NCBI RefSeq assembly: GCF_022549225.1
Contig: NZ_JAKZFD010000001.1
Location: 558,001 to 622,000, forward strand
Reading direction: 5' to 3'
DNA length: 64,000 nucleotides
Source of the DNA: Pelomonas sp. CA6
GTDB lineage: Bacteria > Pseudomonadota > Gammaproteobacteria > Burkholderiales > Burkholderiaceae_C
Shown: positions 54,777 to 64,000 of the stretch, piece after piece
Numbering within the stretch: position 1 is the first letter of the stretch
Layout of the letters: each line of letters opens with the position of its first letter
Notes under the pieces: generated by a model
Databases searched by the model: none
The model's input: the letters and a program-made list of their open reading frames with translations, nothing else
What the model was told of the DNA's origin: nothing
Translations under genes and position numbers: made by a program

Positions 54777-57311
54777 GTGGAGCAGACGGTGGGGGAGGCC
54801 GGGACGACGGACGGGCGGGCGGCGCCGGGGCGGTGCCATGGGCCGGGAGCGGCGGCACCGCCGCTGGCGGGCTTGTTGTTGCTCCTGATCGGCTGGCTGG
54901 CCGGCCATGCGTGGCTGCAGGGGCAGGCGACGTTGCCGACGCCGCGGCAGAGCCTGACTGGCGCTGGCGTGGCGCTGCTGCTGGTCGCGCTGGCGCTCGG
55001 GTGGTGGCGCTGGCGACGAAGCCGAGCGGCTACCCGGGTCGCATGGACGGCCCTGGTGCTGGCCGCGGCGCTGCTGGGGGGCGCCAATGCGGGCTGGCGC
55101 GCCGTGCAGCGCATGGACGACCAGCTCGCGCCGCACTGGCAGGGGCAGACGCTGGCGCTGCAGGGGCGCATCGCCGAGCTGCCGCAGCCCCTGGCCGGCA
55201 TGGGCGGCGACAGCGGCTGGCGCCTGGTGCTGGCGGTGGAGCAGGCCCGATCCCCGGGGCTGGCCGAACCGCCGCGCCTGCCACCCCGCTTGCTGCTGAG
55301 CTGCTTCCACCTGCCCGAGGCGCCGCATGCCGACGAGCGCTGGGCGCTGACGGCGCGCCTGCGGCCCGCGCACGCGCTGCTCAATCCCCACGGGCCCGAC
55401 GGCCGGCTGTGGATGCTGGAGCAGGAACTGGGCGGCGCCGGGGCCTGCACGGCGCAGCCCGCGCCGCGGCGGCTCGCGCCGGCCTCGGCCTGGCGTCTGC
55501 AGGGCTGGCGCGATGCGCTGCGCGAGCGCATCCAGCGTCGGCTGCAGGACCGGCCGCGCGAGGCCTCGGTGCTGGTGGCGCTGAGCCTGGGCGATCAGTC
55601 GGCGCTGGCGGCGCGCGACTGGGCCCTGCTGCGCGACACCGGCGTGGCCCATCTGTTCAGCGTCAGCGGGCTGCACATCACGATGCTGGCCTGGCTGGCC
55701 GCCCGCGCGGGCCGCTGGGCCTGGAGCCGCGGCGCGCGCCTGAGCCTCGCGGTGGCGGCGCCGCGGGCCGGCACGGCATTGGGGCTGGCGACGGCACTGC
55801 TGTACACGCTCTTCTCGGGCTGGGGCGTGCCGGCCCAGCGCACGCTGTGGATGCTGGTGGCGCTGGCGCTGCTGCAGCGGCTGGGCCTGCGCTGGCCCTG
55901 GGCGCTGCAGCTGCTCGCGGTGGCGGCGCTGGTCGTGGGCCTGGACCCCTGGGCGCTGTTGCAGCCGGGGTTCTGGTTGTCCTTTTGTGCCGTCGGGCTG
56001 TTGATGGCCGGCGCGCCGCCATCCCCGCAGAGCGGCGCCGCGCCGGGCTGGCGCCAGCGCCTGCGCGGCGCGCTGCGCGAGCAGCTCTCGATCACGCTGG
56101 GCCTGGCGCCGCTGACCCTGCTGCTGTTCCGCCAGCTCTCGCTGGTGGGGCTGGCGGCCAACGCGCTGGCGATCCCGCTGGTGTCCTGGGCGGTGACGCC
56201 ACTGGCTTTGCTGGGCGCGCTGTGTCCGCCGCTGTGGGAGCCGGCGGCCTGGCTGGTGCGAGGCCTGTGGGTCGTGCTGGAGGGCTTGCAGGGCCTGCCG
56301 CTGGCGGTCTGGTGGGTGCCTGTCGCGCCGCAGTGGGCGCAGCTGCTGGCGCTGGCGGGCGCGGCGCTGGTCGCCCTGGCCTTGCCCTGGCGGCTGCGTC
56401 TGGCGGGGCTGGCCTGCATGCTGCCCATGCTGGCGCCGCTGCCGCAGCGTCCGCCGCCCGGGGTGCTGGAGCTGCTCGCGCTGGACATCGGCCAGGGCAA
56501 TGCGGTGCTGCTGCTCACGCACGGCCATGCGCTGCTCTACGACACCGGCCCGCGCTGGGGTCCGGACCTGGACGCCGGTGCGCGTGTCATCCTGCCCGTG
56601 CTGCGCGCGCTGGGCGTGCCGGCGCTGGACCTGCTGATCGTCAGCCATGCGGACCAGGACCACAGCGGCGGGGCGGCCTCGGTGCTGGCCGGGCTGCCGG
56701 TGCGCGCGCGGCTGGGCGCGCTGCGCGGCGCGCCGCCCTGCGAGCGCGGGCAGGCCTGGCGCTGGGACGGCGTGGACTTCGAGCTGCTGCATCCGGTGCC
56801 GGAGCCGCCAGCGGCCGCGTCGGCCACCTCGCCGCGGCCGCGCGCCAATGCCCGCTCCTGCGTGCTGCGGGTCAGCGCCCAGGGCCGGCGCGTGCTGCTC
56901 ACCGCTGACATCGAGGCCGCGCAGGAAGCCCAGCTGGTGGCGCGCGAGGGCGCCCAGGGGCTGCGCGCCGAGCTGCTGATGGTGCCCCACCACGGCAGCA
57001 AGACCTCATCCAGCGACGCGCTGCTGGACGCTGTGGCGCCGCGCCTGGGGCTGGTCCAGTCGGGCTTTCAGAACCGCTTTGGCCACCCCGCGCTGGCCGT
57101 GGTGCAGCGCTATGCGGCGCGCGGCATCGTGCTCGTCAACACGGCCGACTGCGGCGCGTGGCGGTGGCGCAGCGACGGGCCCGCGGCCGAGGTCCTCGTG
57201 CCCGCGGCGGACTGCGAGCGCCTGCGCCGCGGACGCTACTGGCTGGCTGACCCGCCGCGCGGGCCCGGGGACGGCGACGCGGCCGGTCCACCGCTGCCGC
57301 CGCTCCACTGA
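54777..57311 (+). CDS. comEC: DNA internalization protein ComEC/Rec2
   Basis: Inner-membrane channel for uptake of single-stranded DNA in transformation. 844 residues from a GTG start. The order is N-terminal membrane helices, an OB-like DUF4131 region (about 110-220), the Competence membrane domain (FSVSGLHITMLAWLAAR, then many hydrophobic segments to about 560) and a metallo-beta-lactamase domain (LDIGQGNAVLLL, SHADQDHSGG, VPHHGSKTSSS). The full three-domain form suggests a natural-competence system. Its last 76 bp overlap the 3' end of the convergent EamA gene. The 130-bp gap upstream shows no clear promoter. Confidence 0.93.
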   Translation: MEQTVGEAGTTDGRAAPGRCHGPGAAAPPLAGLLLLLIGWLAGHAWLQGQATLPTPRQSLTGAGVALLLVALALGWWRWRRSRAATRVAWTALVLAAALLGGANAGWRAVQRMDDQLAPHWQGQTLALQGRIAELPQPLAGMGGDSGWRLVLAVEQARSPGLAEPPRLPPRLLLSCFHLPEAPHADERWALTARLRPAHALLNPHGPDGRLWMLEQELGGAGACTAQPAPRRLAPASAWRLQGWRDALRERIQRRLQDRPREASVLVALSLGDQSALAARDWALLRDTGVAHLFSVSGLHITMLAWLAARAGRWAWSRGARLSLAVAAPRAGTALGLATALLYTLFSGWGVPAQRTLWMLVALALLQRLGLRWPWALQLLAVAALVVGLDPWALLQPGFWLSFCAVGLLMAGAPPSPQSGAAPGWRQRLRGALREQLSITLGLAPLTLLLFRQLSLVGLAANALAIPLVSWAVTPLALLGALCPPLWEPAAWLVRGLWVVLEGLQGLPLAVWWVPVAPQWAQLLALAGAALVALALPWRLRLAGLACMLPMLAPLPQRPPPGVLELLALDIGQGNAVLLLTHGHALLYDTGPRWGPDLDAGARVILPVLRALGVPALDLLIVSHADQDHSGGAASVLAGLPVRARLGALRGAPPCERGQAWRWDGVDFELLHPVPEPPAAASATSPRPRANARSCVLRVSAQGRRVLLTADIEAAQEAQLVAREGAQGLRAELLMVPHHGSKTSSSDALLDAVAPRLGLVQSGFQNRFGHPALAVVQRYAARGIVLVNTADCGAWRWRSDGPAAEVLVPAADCERLRRGRYWLADPPRGPGDGDAAGPPLPPLH

Positions 57312-58162
57312 ACCGCCAGCACGCTGCCCAGCACCAGGCCCATGCCCAGCAGGGCCGTCGGACCCAGACGCTGGCCCAGCAGCCACCAGCCCAGCACGAC
57401 CGCGGTCAGCGGGCTCAGCAGGCCCAGCGAGGACACCGCCACCGTGGGCAGCCGGGCCAGGCCGCGAAACCACAGCGCATAGGCCAGCACCGCACCGACC
57501 AGGGCCAGGTAGGCATAGCCGGCGATGGCGGAGGCCGCCAGGGGCGGCAGCGGCGGGTCCAGGAGCCAGGCCAGCGGCAGCTGCATCAGCCCGCCCACCA
57601 GCAGCTGCCAGCCGGTGAAGGCCAGCAGCGGCACCTGGGTGCGCCAGCGCCGCGCGAGAAAGGTGCCGGCCGCCATGCAGACCGCGCCCGCCAGCGCCGC
57701 GGCCACGCCCAGCAGGTCCCACGAGGATTGCGGCGACAGCAGCAGCAGCGCCATGCCGCCCACGCCCACCAGCGCGGCCGGTATCGCCAGCCGCGCCGGC
57801 GCCTGGCGTTCGACCGCCCAGGCCAGGGCCATCACCAGCAGCGGCTGGATCGAGCCCACGACCGCGGCCACGCCGCCCGGCAGGCGGTAGGCGGCGATGA
57901 ACAGCAGGGCCTGGAAGATGCCGATGTTCAGCGCCCCCAGCACCAGCGTGCGCCCCCATTCGCCGCGCCGCGGCAGCCGGCGCGCGGCCAGGCTCAGCAG
58001 CAGCCCGGCTGGCAGCGCGCGCAGCAGCGCGGCGGTGAAGGGGCGGTCCGGCGGCAGCCATTCGGTGGTCACCAGGTAGGTGCTGCCCCAGACCACCGGC
58101 GCCAGCGCGGTCCAGAGGGTGTCGCGCAGAACCTGGGCGCGCGGGACGAGGGTCGGGCTCAT
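57236..58162 (-). CDS. EamA/DMT family exporter
   Basis: 308 residues with about ten membrane segments in two EamA repeats; characteristic pieces are APVVWGSTYLVTTEWLP, ALNIGIFQALLFIAAYRLPGGVAAVVGS and the second-repeat LLSPLTAVVLGWWLLGQ. It likely exports amino acids or other small metabolites. The ATG at 58162 is covered by a MarR-type dyad on its 5' side. A Gly/Pro/Ser-rich C-terminal tail is encoded where the gene overlaps comEC by 76 bp. Confidence 0.9.
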   Translation of the reverse strand: MSPTLVPRAQVLRDTLWTALAPVVWGSTYLVTTEWLPPDRPFTAALLRALPAGLLLSLAARRLPRRGEWGRTLVLGALNIGIFQALLFIAAYRLPGGVAAVVGSIQPLLVMALAWAVERQAPARLAIPAALVGVGGMALLLLSPQSSWDLLGVAAALAGAVCMAAGTFLARRWRTQVPLLAFTGWQLLVGGLMQLPLAWLLDPPLPPLAASAIAGYAYLALVGAVLAYALWFRGLARLPTVAVSSLGLLSPLTAVVLGWWLLGQRLGPTALLGMGLVLGSVLAVQWSGGSGGPAASPSPGPRGGSASQ

Positions 58163-58163
58163 G

Positions 58164-58187
58164 AAGTATCTTGATGTCGAGATACTT
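58164..58187. promoter_or_regulatory. MarR-type operator at the EamA start
   Basis: AAGTATCT (58164-58171) and AGATACTT (58180-58187) are perfect inverted arms around TGATGTCG. The TATCTTGATGTCGAGATA core matches the style bound by a conserved class of MarR regulators often paired with EamA exporters. It begins one base upstream of the EamA ATG, so a bound protein would block transcription. No marR gene is in view. Confidence 0.75.
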
Positions 58188-58255
58188 CCAGTATGCCCTG
58201 GGCATCCCGGCATCGGTACCCAGAGGGTCTTGCGCCGCCGGGGCGGGCGCGCGCC

Positions 58256-59494
58256 TCAGCGGGGAGACGAGGCCGGCGCCGGGGATTCCGGCGGGGCCGA
58301 GGCGGGAGCCGCCGCGGCCCCGGGGCGCGCCGCATCGCCGCGCCACTGCGCCAGCGTGCGCCCCAGCTCGATCACCGCCATCGCGTAGTAGCTGGACTGG
58401 TTGTAGCGCGTGATCGCGTAGAAGTTCTGCGTGCCGGCCACGTAGACCGGCGCGGCATCGCCCATCTGCAGTTCGATCAGCGCCAGGGGGCCAGTGTGGG
58501 CGCGGCCGGCCTCGTCCAGGCGGGCGCCGGCGGCTTCCAGCTCGGCGGCGCTGAAGCTGGGCAGGATGTCCGGGCCCATCAGCCGGGCACGCTCGCGCGT
58601 GTCCACCGGGGCCTGCACGGCGAAGTCGGTCGGCAGGCCGCGCTGCCAGCCGTGCTGGGCGAGATAGTGGGCGACCGAGCCGATCGCGTCGACCGGGCTG
58701 TTGATCAGGTCCACCTTGCCGTCGCCGTCGAAGTCCACCGCATGGCGGTTCCAGCTGCCGGGCATGAACTGGCCCCAGCCCAGCGCGCCGGCATAGGAAC
58801 CTTTCAGCGTCAGCGGGTCCAGCCCTTCGCGGCGCGTGAGCGCGAGGAACTCGGCCAGCTCCTCGCGGAAGAAGGGGCTGCGGTCGCGCCGCCCGCTGGG
58901 GAAGTCGAAGGCCAGCGTGGCCAGCGCGTCCAGCACGCGGAAGCCGCCCATGATGCGGCCATAGAAGGTCTCGACGCCGATGACGCCGGCGACGATGTGC
59001 GCCGGCACGCCGTATTGCGCCTCGGCGCGCGCCAGCGCCGCCTCGTGTTCGGACCAGAAGGCCAGCCCCGCCTGCAGCCGGCGCGGCTCGACGAAGCGGG
59101 CGCGGTAGGCGCCCCAGTCCTTCGCCGTGCCAGCGGGCGGCGGCATCATCAGCTTCTGCACCTGCGGCAGCAGTCGGGCCTGCGCGAGCAGCTCGCGCAG
59201 CGGCGCGGCCTCCCAGCCGCGCGCGGCGGCCAGCTCGTCGGCGAAGCGCATCAGGTCGGCGCGTTCGCCATAGGCTTGCGCGGCCGGGGCGGGCTGCGCC
59301 TGGTGCCGGGTCTTGACCAGCGCCGCGCGCGTGGTGGATGCGCCGGACTTGCCGGGCTTGCGCGCGGCGGCGTCGGCCGTGGCGGTCCATGCCAGCCCCA
59401 GCGCCAGGGTCAGCGTGAATGCCGCCAGGCGGGGGAGGGCGCGCGCGGGGCGCGATGGGAACAGGGTGTCGGTCATGGGCAGGCAATCCGTCAT
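58256..59494 (-). CDS. mltB: Lytic murein transglycosylase B
   Basis: Cleaves peptidoglycan to 1,6-anhydro products. 412 residues. A signal peptide lies near residues 10-45 (LALGLAWTATADA). The catalytic Glu is in VIGVETFYGR (MltB/SLT family 3), with SYAGALGWGQFMPGSW, AVDFDGDGKVD and YAITRYNQSSYYAMAV. A Pro/Ala/Ser tail ends it. The ATG at 59494 overlaps the TgpA-like stop (ATGA); ATG 59476 is an alternative. Confidence 0.93.
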   Translation of the reverse strand: MTDCLPMTDTLFPSRPARALPRLAAFTLTLALGLAWTATADAAARKPGKSGASTTRAALVKTRHQAQPAPAAQAYGERADLMRFADELAAARGWEAAPLRELLAQARLLPQVQKLMMPPPAGTAKDWGAYRARFVEPRRLQAGLAFWSEHEAALARAEAQYGVPAHIVAGVIGVETFYGRIMGGFRVLDALATLAFDFPSGRRDRSPFFREELAEFLALTRREGLDPLTLKGSYAGALGWGQFMPGSWNRHAVDFDGDGKVDLINSPVDAIGSVAHYLAQHGWQRGLPTDFAVQAPVDTRERARLMGPDILPSFSAAELEAAGARLDEAGRAHTGPLALIELQMGDAAPVYVAGTQNFYAITRYNQSSYYAMAVIELGRTLAQWRGDAARPGAAAAPASAPPESPAPASSPR

Positions 59495-61548
59495 CGGTCG
59501 GTCCGTCGCAGCCGGGCGGCGGCACGCTGGAATTGTCGCCGCCAGGCCAGGCGCGCGCCGGCACCCGCGGCGGGCGGGCCGGCGGCATAGCGCTGGCGCT
59601 CCAGCTGCAGCAGCAGCTCCACCAGCGGCGTGGCCGCGGCGCCATGGCGATCGGCCAGCAGCCGGGCCCAATGGCGCGGGCTTTGCTGCGCGGTGGCGGC
59701 CACGCCCAGGCGCTGCAGCCGGCGGATCAGCCAGCGCTGCTGGCGCGTCCAGGCGTCATGCGGCCGGCTGCGCCACAGGCTCCACAGCGCGCCGGCGCCG
59801 GCGCTGGCGGCCAGCAGCAAGCCGGCGGTCTGCAGCAGCGCCTCCCAGTCCGGGCGGGCAAAGCCCAGGCGCTTGAGCAGCTCGAACTGGTCGCTGCGCG
59901 CGTAGTTCAGCACCTGCTGCTGCCAGCGGTTTTCCAGCACCTCCCAGGCCTGGCGCAGGCCGGCCCACAGGCGCGGGTCGACCTGCGACAAGGCATTGGC
60001 CAACACGCCCGGCGGGCTGCGCAGCGGGCGGCCGCGTATGCGTTCCGGGGCCACCGCGGCGGTGGGGTCCACGCGTTGCCAGCCCTCGCCTTCGAGCCAG
60101 TACTCGGCCCAGGCATGGGCCTGGCTCATGCGTACCACCAGGTAGCCGTCGGACAGCTGCGGGTCGGCGCCCTGAAAACCGGTGACCACGCGTGCCGGCA
60201 CGCCGGCCGAGCGCATCAGCACGACGAAGGCGGCCGCGAAGTGCTCGCAGAAGCCCTGGCGACGGTCGAACCAGAACTCGTCGACGCGGTGCGGGCTGGC
60301 CTCGCCATAGAGGCCGGGGGCCAGCGTGTACTCGAAGCCGCCGCCGCGTATCTCTTGCAGCAGGCGGCCGGCCAGCGCGCGCGACAGCGCGGCGGGGGCG
60401 GCCAGCGCCGGGTTCTGCTGCAGCAGGCGGCGCTGCTCCAGCGCCCAGGCGCGGCTGCGCGGGTTGAGTCCGGCGGGCAGGTCCAGCTCGCCCAGCAGCT
60501 CGGGGCCGCGCTGCAGCGGGCCCAACCGGGCGGCGGGGTAGGCCTGGGCCTGCAGCCGCAACCGCTCGACAACCGGGCGGCGCGCCACCCACTGGCCCTG
60601 CACGGCGCGGCGCAGCGTCAGCTCGCCGGCCTCCAGCGGCGCGCCGGGCTCGCCCGGCGCATGCTCCAGCAGCGGGATGGTGGTGATGCGCAGCGGTTCC
60701 ACGGTCATCTCGTAGGCACGCGGCGTTCCCTGCATCGCGAACAGCGGTGTGCGCGAGGGCGCCTGGCCGCCCCAGGGCAGCGCCGTCGGCGCGGCGTGCC
60801 AGGTCTTGCCGTCGAAGCGGCTGAGCACCTGGCCACGGAAATAGAGTTGGGGCTGCGCGGGCGGCGGCGCGCCGTCGCTGAACTTCAGCCGCAGCGCGAT
60901 GCTGTCGTCCACCGCCAGGTCGGTGAAGGCGCCCAACTCCATCTGGTCGGACAGGCCGGTGCGGGCCTGCTCGTTCTGCGGCAGCCCCCACAGCGGCGGC
61001 AGGCGCGGGAACAGCAGGAACAGCGCCAGCATCACCGGCATGCCCCACAAGGTGTTGCGCGCGGCGATGCGCGCGGCGAGCAGAAGCCGGGGCTGACCCA
61101 GCGGCATCTGCGCCAGCACCAGGCTGGACAGCAGGGCCCACACGCACAGCAGGGTCCACAGCGCGGTCAGCAGCGACTGCGAGTAGAGGAACTGCGTGAG
61201 CACCAGGAAGAAGCCCAGGAAGAAGACCACGAAGGCATCGCGCCGCGCCCGCAACTCCAGGGTCTTCAGCCCCATCAGCATGGCCAGCATGGTGATGCCG
61301 GCCTCGCGGCCCAGCAGGGTGCGGTGGGTCAGCAGGGTCAGGCCCAGCACCAGGCCGAGCACGACGAACAGGCTCCAGCGGCCCGGCAGCGGCGCGCTGC
61401 GCCAGGCCAGCACGGCGCGCCAGCACAGGATGGCGGCAGCGGCCGCGCTGGCCCAGACGGGCAGGTGGCCCGCATGCGGGACCAGCGTCGCGGCGATGGT
61501 GGCGAGCAGGAACAGCGTGTCCCGCGCCTCGCGGGGCAGCGGCTTCAT
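59491..61548 (-). CDS. tgpA: TgpA-type membrane transglutaminase
   Basis: 685 residues. Five or six N-terminal membrane segments, then a periplasmic transglutaminase domain (about 380-530) with the triad context RQGFCEHFAAAFVVLMRSAGVPARVVTGF (Cys), SQAHAWAEYWLEGEGW (His) and RVDPTAAV (Asp), one more membrane segment near 590 and a C-terminal DUF4129-like tail. The relative in Pseudomonas is essential for growth; substrate unknown. It forms a fixed operon with DUF58 and MoxR genes, and each junction is a 4-nt overlap. Confidence 0.92.
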   Translation of the reverse strand: MKPLPREARDTLFLLATIAATLVPHAGHLPVWASAAAAAILCWRAVLAWRSAPLPGRWSLFVVLGLVLGLTLLTHRTLLGREAGITMLAMLMGLKTLELRARRDAFVVFFLGFFLVLTQFLYSQSLLTALWTLLCVWALLSSLVLAQMPLGQPRLLLAARIAARNTLWGMPVMLALFLLFPRLPPLWGLPQNEQARTGLSDQMELGAFTDLAVDDSIALRLKFSDGAPPPAQPQLYFRGQVLSRFDGKTWHAAPTALPWGGQAPSRTPLFAMQGTPRAYEMTVEPLRITTIPLLEHAPGEPGAPLEAGELTLRRAVQGQWVARRPVVERLRLQAQAYPAARLGPLQRGPELLGELDLPAGLNPRSRAWALEQRRLLQQNPALAAPAALSRALAGRLLQEIRGGGFEYTLAPGLYGEASPHRVDEFWFDRRQGFCEHFAAAFVVLMRSAGVPARVVTGFQGADPQLSDGYLVVRMSQAHAWAEYWLEGEGWQRVDPTAAVAPERIRGRPLRSPPGVLANALSQVDPRLWAGLRQAWEVLENRWQQQVLNYARSDQFELLKRLGFARPDWEALLQTAGLLLAASAGAGALWSLWRSRPHDAWTRQQRWLIRRLQRLGVAATAQQSPRHWARLLADRHGAAATPLVELLLQLERQRYAAGPPAAGAGARLAWRRQFQRAAARLRRTDR

Positions 61549-62551
61549 CGGCGCGGCTCCTCGGCCAGCGCCAGCGCTTCCATGCAGGCGCGGCGCTGCT
61601 CGGGGCCCAGCGCGGGCGGGATCTCCACGCCGGGCAGGCGCAGCCCGTAGGGCCGGCCCTGGGCCTCGGCACGCTCCACCCAGGCGGCAAGCCGGGACAG
61701 CCGTGCCTCGAAGTCCGCACCCGCGGTCTGCGCGAGCGACAGCCACAGCTGCTGCGCCTGCGCGCTGCGGCGCTCGCGCACCCACAGCTGCGGCTCGCGC
61801 TCGCCCTCGTCGGCGCGCGCCAGCGCCAGCGCGGACTTCTTCCACAGGATCATGCGCGGCGAATCGCCGCGCAGATAGCCGCGCACGCCGTCGGGCTCGC
61901 CGCTGCCAGGATGGGCGCCGGGCAGACCCTGGCCGCCCGGGTTGTCCGGCCAGGGCGGGGCGCCGGCCTCGGGCAGCGGGTAGACCCAGGCGCGCGCGGC
62001 CGGACGCCACAGGCTCCAGGCGCCGAACAGGCCCAGCGGGAAATGGGTGGTGATGCGCAGCAGTGGCAGCTCATGCAGGCCGCGGCCGGGCAGCTGGATG
62101 CGCAGCTGCAGCGAGGCATGGCCTTGCGCGGGCACGTCGGTGAAGGCCCGCTCGCGATCGCTGGCCGGGTTCAGCCCGATGCCGTAGCGCGCCCGGCCGG
62201 GGTTGTGCAGGCGCAGCTCCAGCGCCAGTGGCTGGCCGGCAAGACCTGGCCCCGGCGTGCGCAGGTCCAGGCTCAGACCGCTGAGGTTGCCGTGCGTGGC
62301 ATGCATGGAGGCCAGGCCGGCGCCGGCGAGCAGGAAGCACAGCAGATAGCCCAGGCTGAGCTGGTCGTTGATGGACGCCACCAGGATGACCAGCAGCGTC
62401 GCGCAATACGCCAGCCCAGGCCGGCTGGGCAGGATGTAGATGTTGCGCTGGCCCAGGCGCAGCGTGTCGCGCGGCGTGTGCCGGCTCCACCACCACTGGC
62501 GCCAGCGCTGCCGCAGGCCCTGGCCTTCGGCGCCGCGCTCGGGGCTCGCGT

Positions 62552-62555
<4 letters not shown>
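61545..62555 (-). CDS. DUF58 domain protein
   Basis: 336 residues from a GTG start overlapping the MoxR stop (GTGA). Two membrane helices (about 45-85), then a VWA-like DUF58 domain in which only the motif GVRGYLRGDSPRMILWKKSA is well preserved. DUF58 proteins act with MoxR AAA+ ATPases, perhaps as adaptors. Gene order MoxR-DUF58-transglutaminase is highly conserved in proteobacteria. Confidence 0.9.
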
Positions 62556-63478
<923 letters not shown>

Positions 63479-63518
63479 GGCCTTCACGTTAACCGAAATG
63501 TGGCGCCGTCAGGGCGCG

Positions 63519-64000
63519 ATGAGCACGATGTCCACCGCCTATCTCAGCCATCCTGCCTGCCGCCGACACGACATGGGACCGGGCCATCCGGAATGCCCGC
63601 AACGGCTGGACGCGATCGAAGACTGGCTGATCGTGCATGGCATGGATGCCGCGCTGACCCGCGTGGACGCGACCGAGGTGGACCTGCGCACCGTGGAGCT
63701 GGCGCATACCCACGGCTATGTGGCCGAGCTGGCCGATCTGCTGCAGTCGCTGGCCAGCACCGGCGAGAGCCGCGCGGTGGACCCCGACACCGTGGCCATG
63801 CCCCACACCTGGGCGGCCGCGCTGCGCTCGGCCGGTGCCGCGGTGCAGGCCACCGACCTGGTGCTGGACCGCAAGGCCAGCAACGCGTTCTGCGCCGTGC
63901 GTCCGCCGGGTCATCATGCGACGCGCGACCAGAGCATGGGCTTTTGCTTCTTCAACAACGTCGCCATCGCCGCGCGCCACGCGCTGGACAACCGCGGGTT
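63519..64000 (+). CDS. Histone deacetylase family protein, N-terminal part
   Basis: The gene is cut by the right edge; about 160 residues are visible. It opens with [23 protein letters not shown], and the class II HDAC/acetylpolyamine amidohydrolase signature [20 protein letters not shown] is present, including the His-His of the charge relay. It would be a zinc-dependent deacetylase of acetyl-lysine, acetylpolyamines or a related compound. Starts at 63519 or 63528 are possible. It is divergent from the MoxR operon, with a gap of about 40 bp. Confidence 0.92.
   Translation, partial: MSTMSTAYLSHPACRRHDMGPGHPECPQRLDAIEDWLIVHGMDAALTRVDATEVDLRTVELAHTHGYVAELADLLQSLASTGESRAVDPDTVAMPHTWAAALRSAGAAVQATDLVLDRKASNAFCAVRPPGHHATRDQSMGFCFFNNVAIAARHALDNRG

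Overview
The window is about 64 kb of very GC-rich DNA with short intergenic gaps, Shine-Dalgarno starts and many stop/start (ATGA) overlaps. The order cysS, DNA glycosylase, accA, tilS, lysC, tRNA-Ser, a complete soxCDYZAXB cluster, an HU protein with a Lys/Ala-rich tail and an ETF-ubiquinone oxidoreductase point to a betaproteobacterium of the order Burkholderiales, probably near Rubrivivax, Leptothrix or Ideonella. This placement is inferred from gene order and protein style; no database search was run.

Layout. (1) 1-6.4 kb is housekeeping: a truncated exported TPR-like protein, cysS, a HhH-GPD glycosylase, accA, tilS, lysC and tRNA-Ser(GCU) with a strong terminator. (2) 6.46-19.23 kb is a seven-gene leftward operon, and the most unusual locus here. 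It encodes a multi-zinc-ribbon coiled-coil protein, a zinc-ribbon/triple-AAA+ ATPase of the CbxX/CfxQ type, a zinc-ribbon/FHA protein, a PP2C phosphatase, a 1336-residue Ser/Thr kinase with ankyrin repeats, five membrane segments and a degenerate nuclease-like tail, a lipoprotein and an exported class 3 lipase. The last five junctions are 4-nt or longer overlaps. The kinase begins with six copies of a G-T-A-R-I-like motif that could be phospho-Thr docking sites for the FHA protein. (3) 19.4-28.5 kb is mixed metabolism and regulation: MocR/PaiB pair, ETF-QO, SDR, YceH, thioesterase, LysR and two GNATs. (4) 28.7-40.1 kb is a thiosulfate-oxidation island: a small cytochrome c, a persulfide-type ArsR regulator (SoxR), soxCDYZAXB, a periplasmic DsrE protein, a YeeE/YedE permease, a SoxH-like metallo-hydrolase and a SoxW-like thioredoxin. 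AT-rich dyads in three promoter regions look like shared operators. (5) 40.1-42.5 kb holds a B12-binding radical SAM protein and HU. (6) 42.8-53.4 kb is a roughly 10-kb block (LuxR/PAS regulator, thioesterase, scoAB, DUF1800/DUF1501 pair, second LuxR regulator, dsbB, RidA, ggt) bounded by near-identical repeats in opposite orientation. (7) 53.4-64 kb has a UbiH/UbiM-type monooxygenase, comEC, an EamA exporter, mltB, a tgpA/DUF58/MoxR operon and the 5' part of a histone-deacetylase-like gene.

A GC-rich repeat family made of stacked hairpins recurs at 22.4, 36.6-37.0, 42.8-43.2 and 52.8-53.4 kb. In one of its hairpins the arms differ between copies but stay complementary. One copy has been read into the 3' end of ggt. 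The kinase operon, the repeat family and the inverted-repeat-bounded block are the three things most worth following up.
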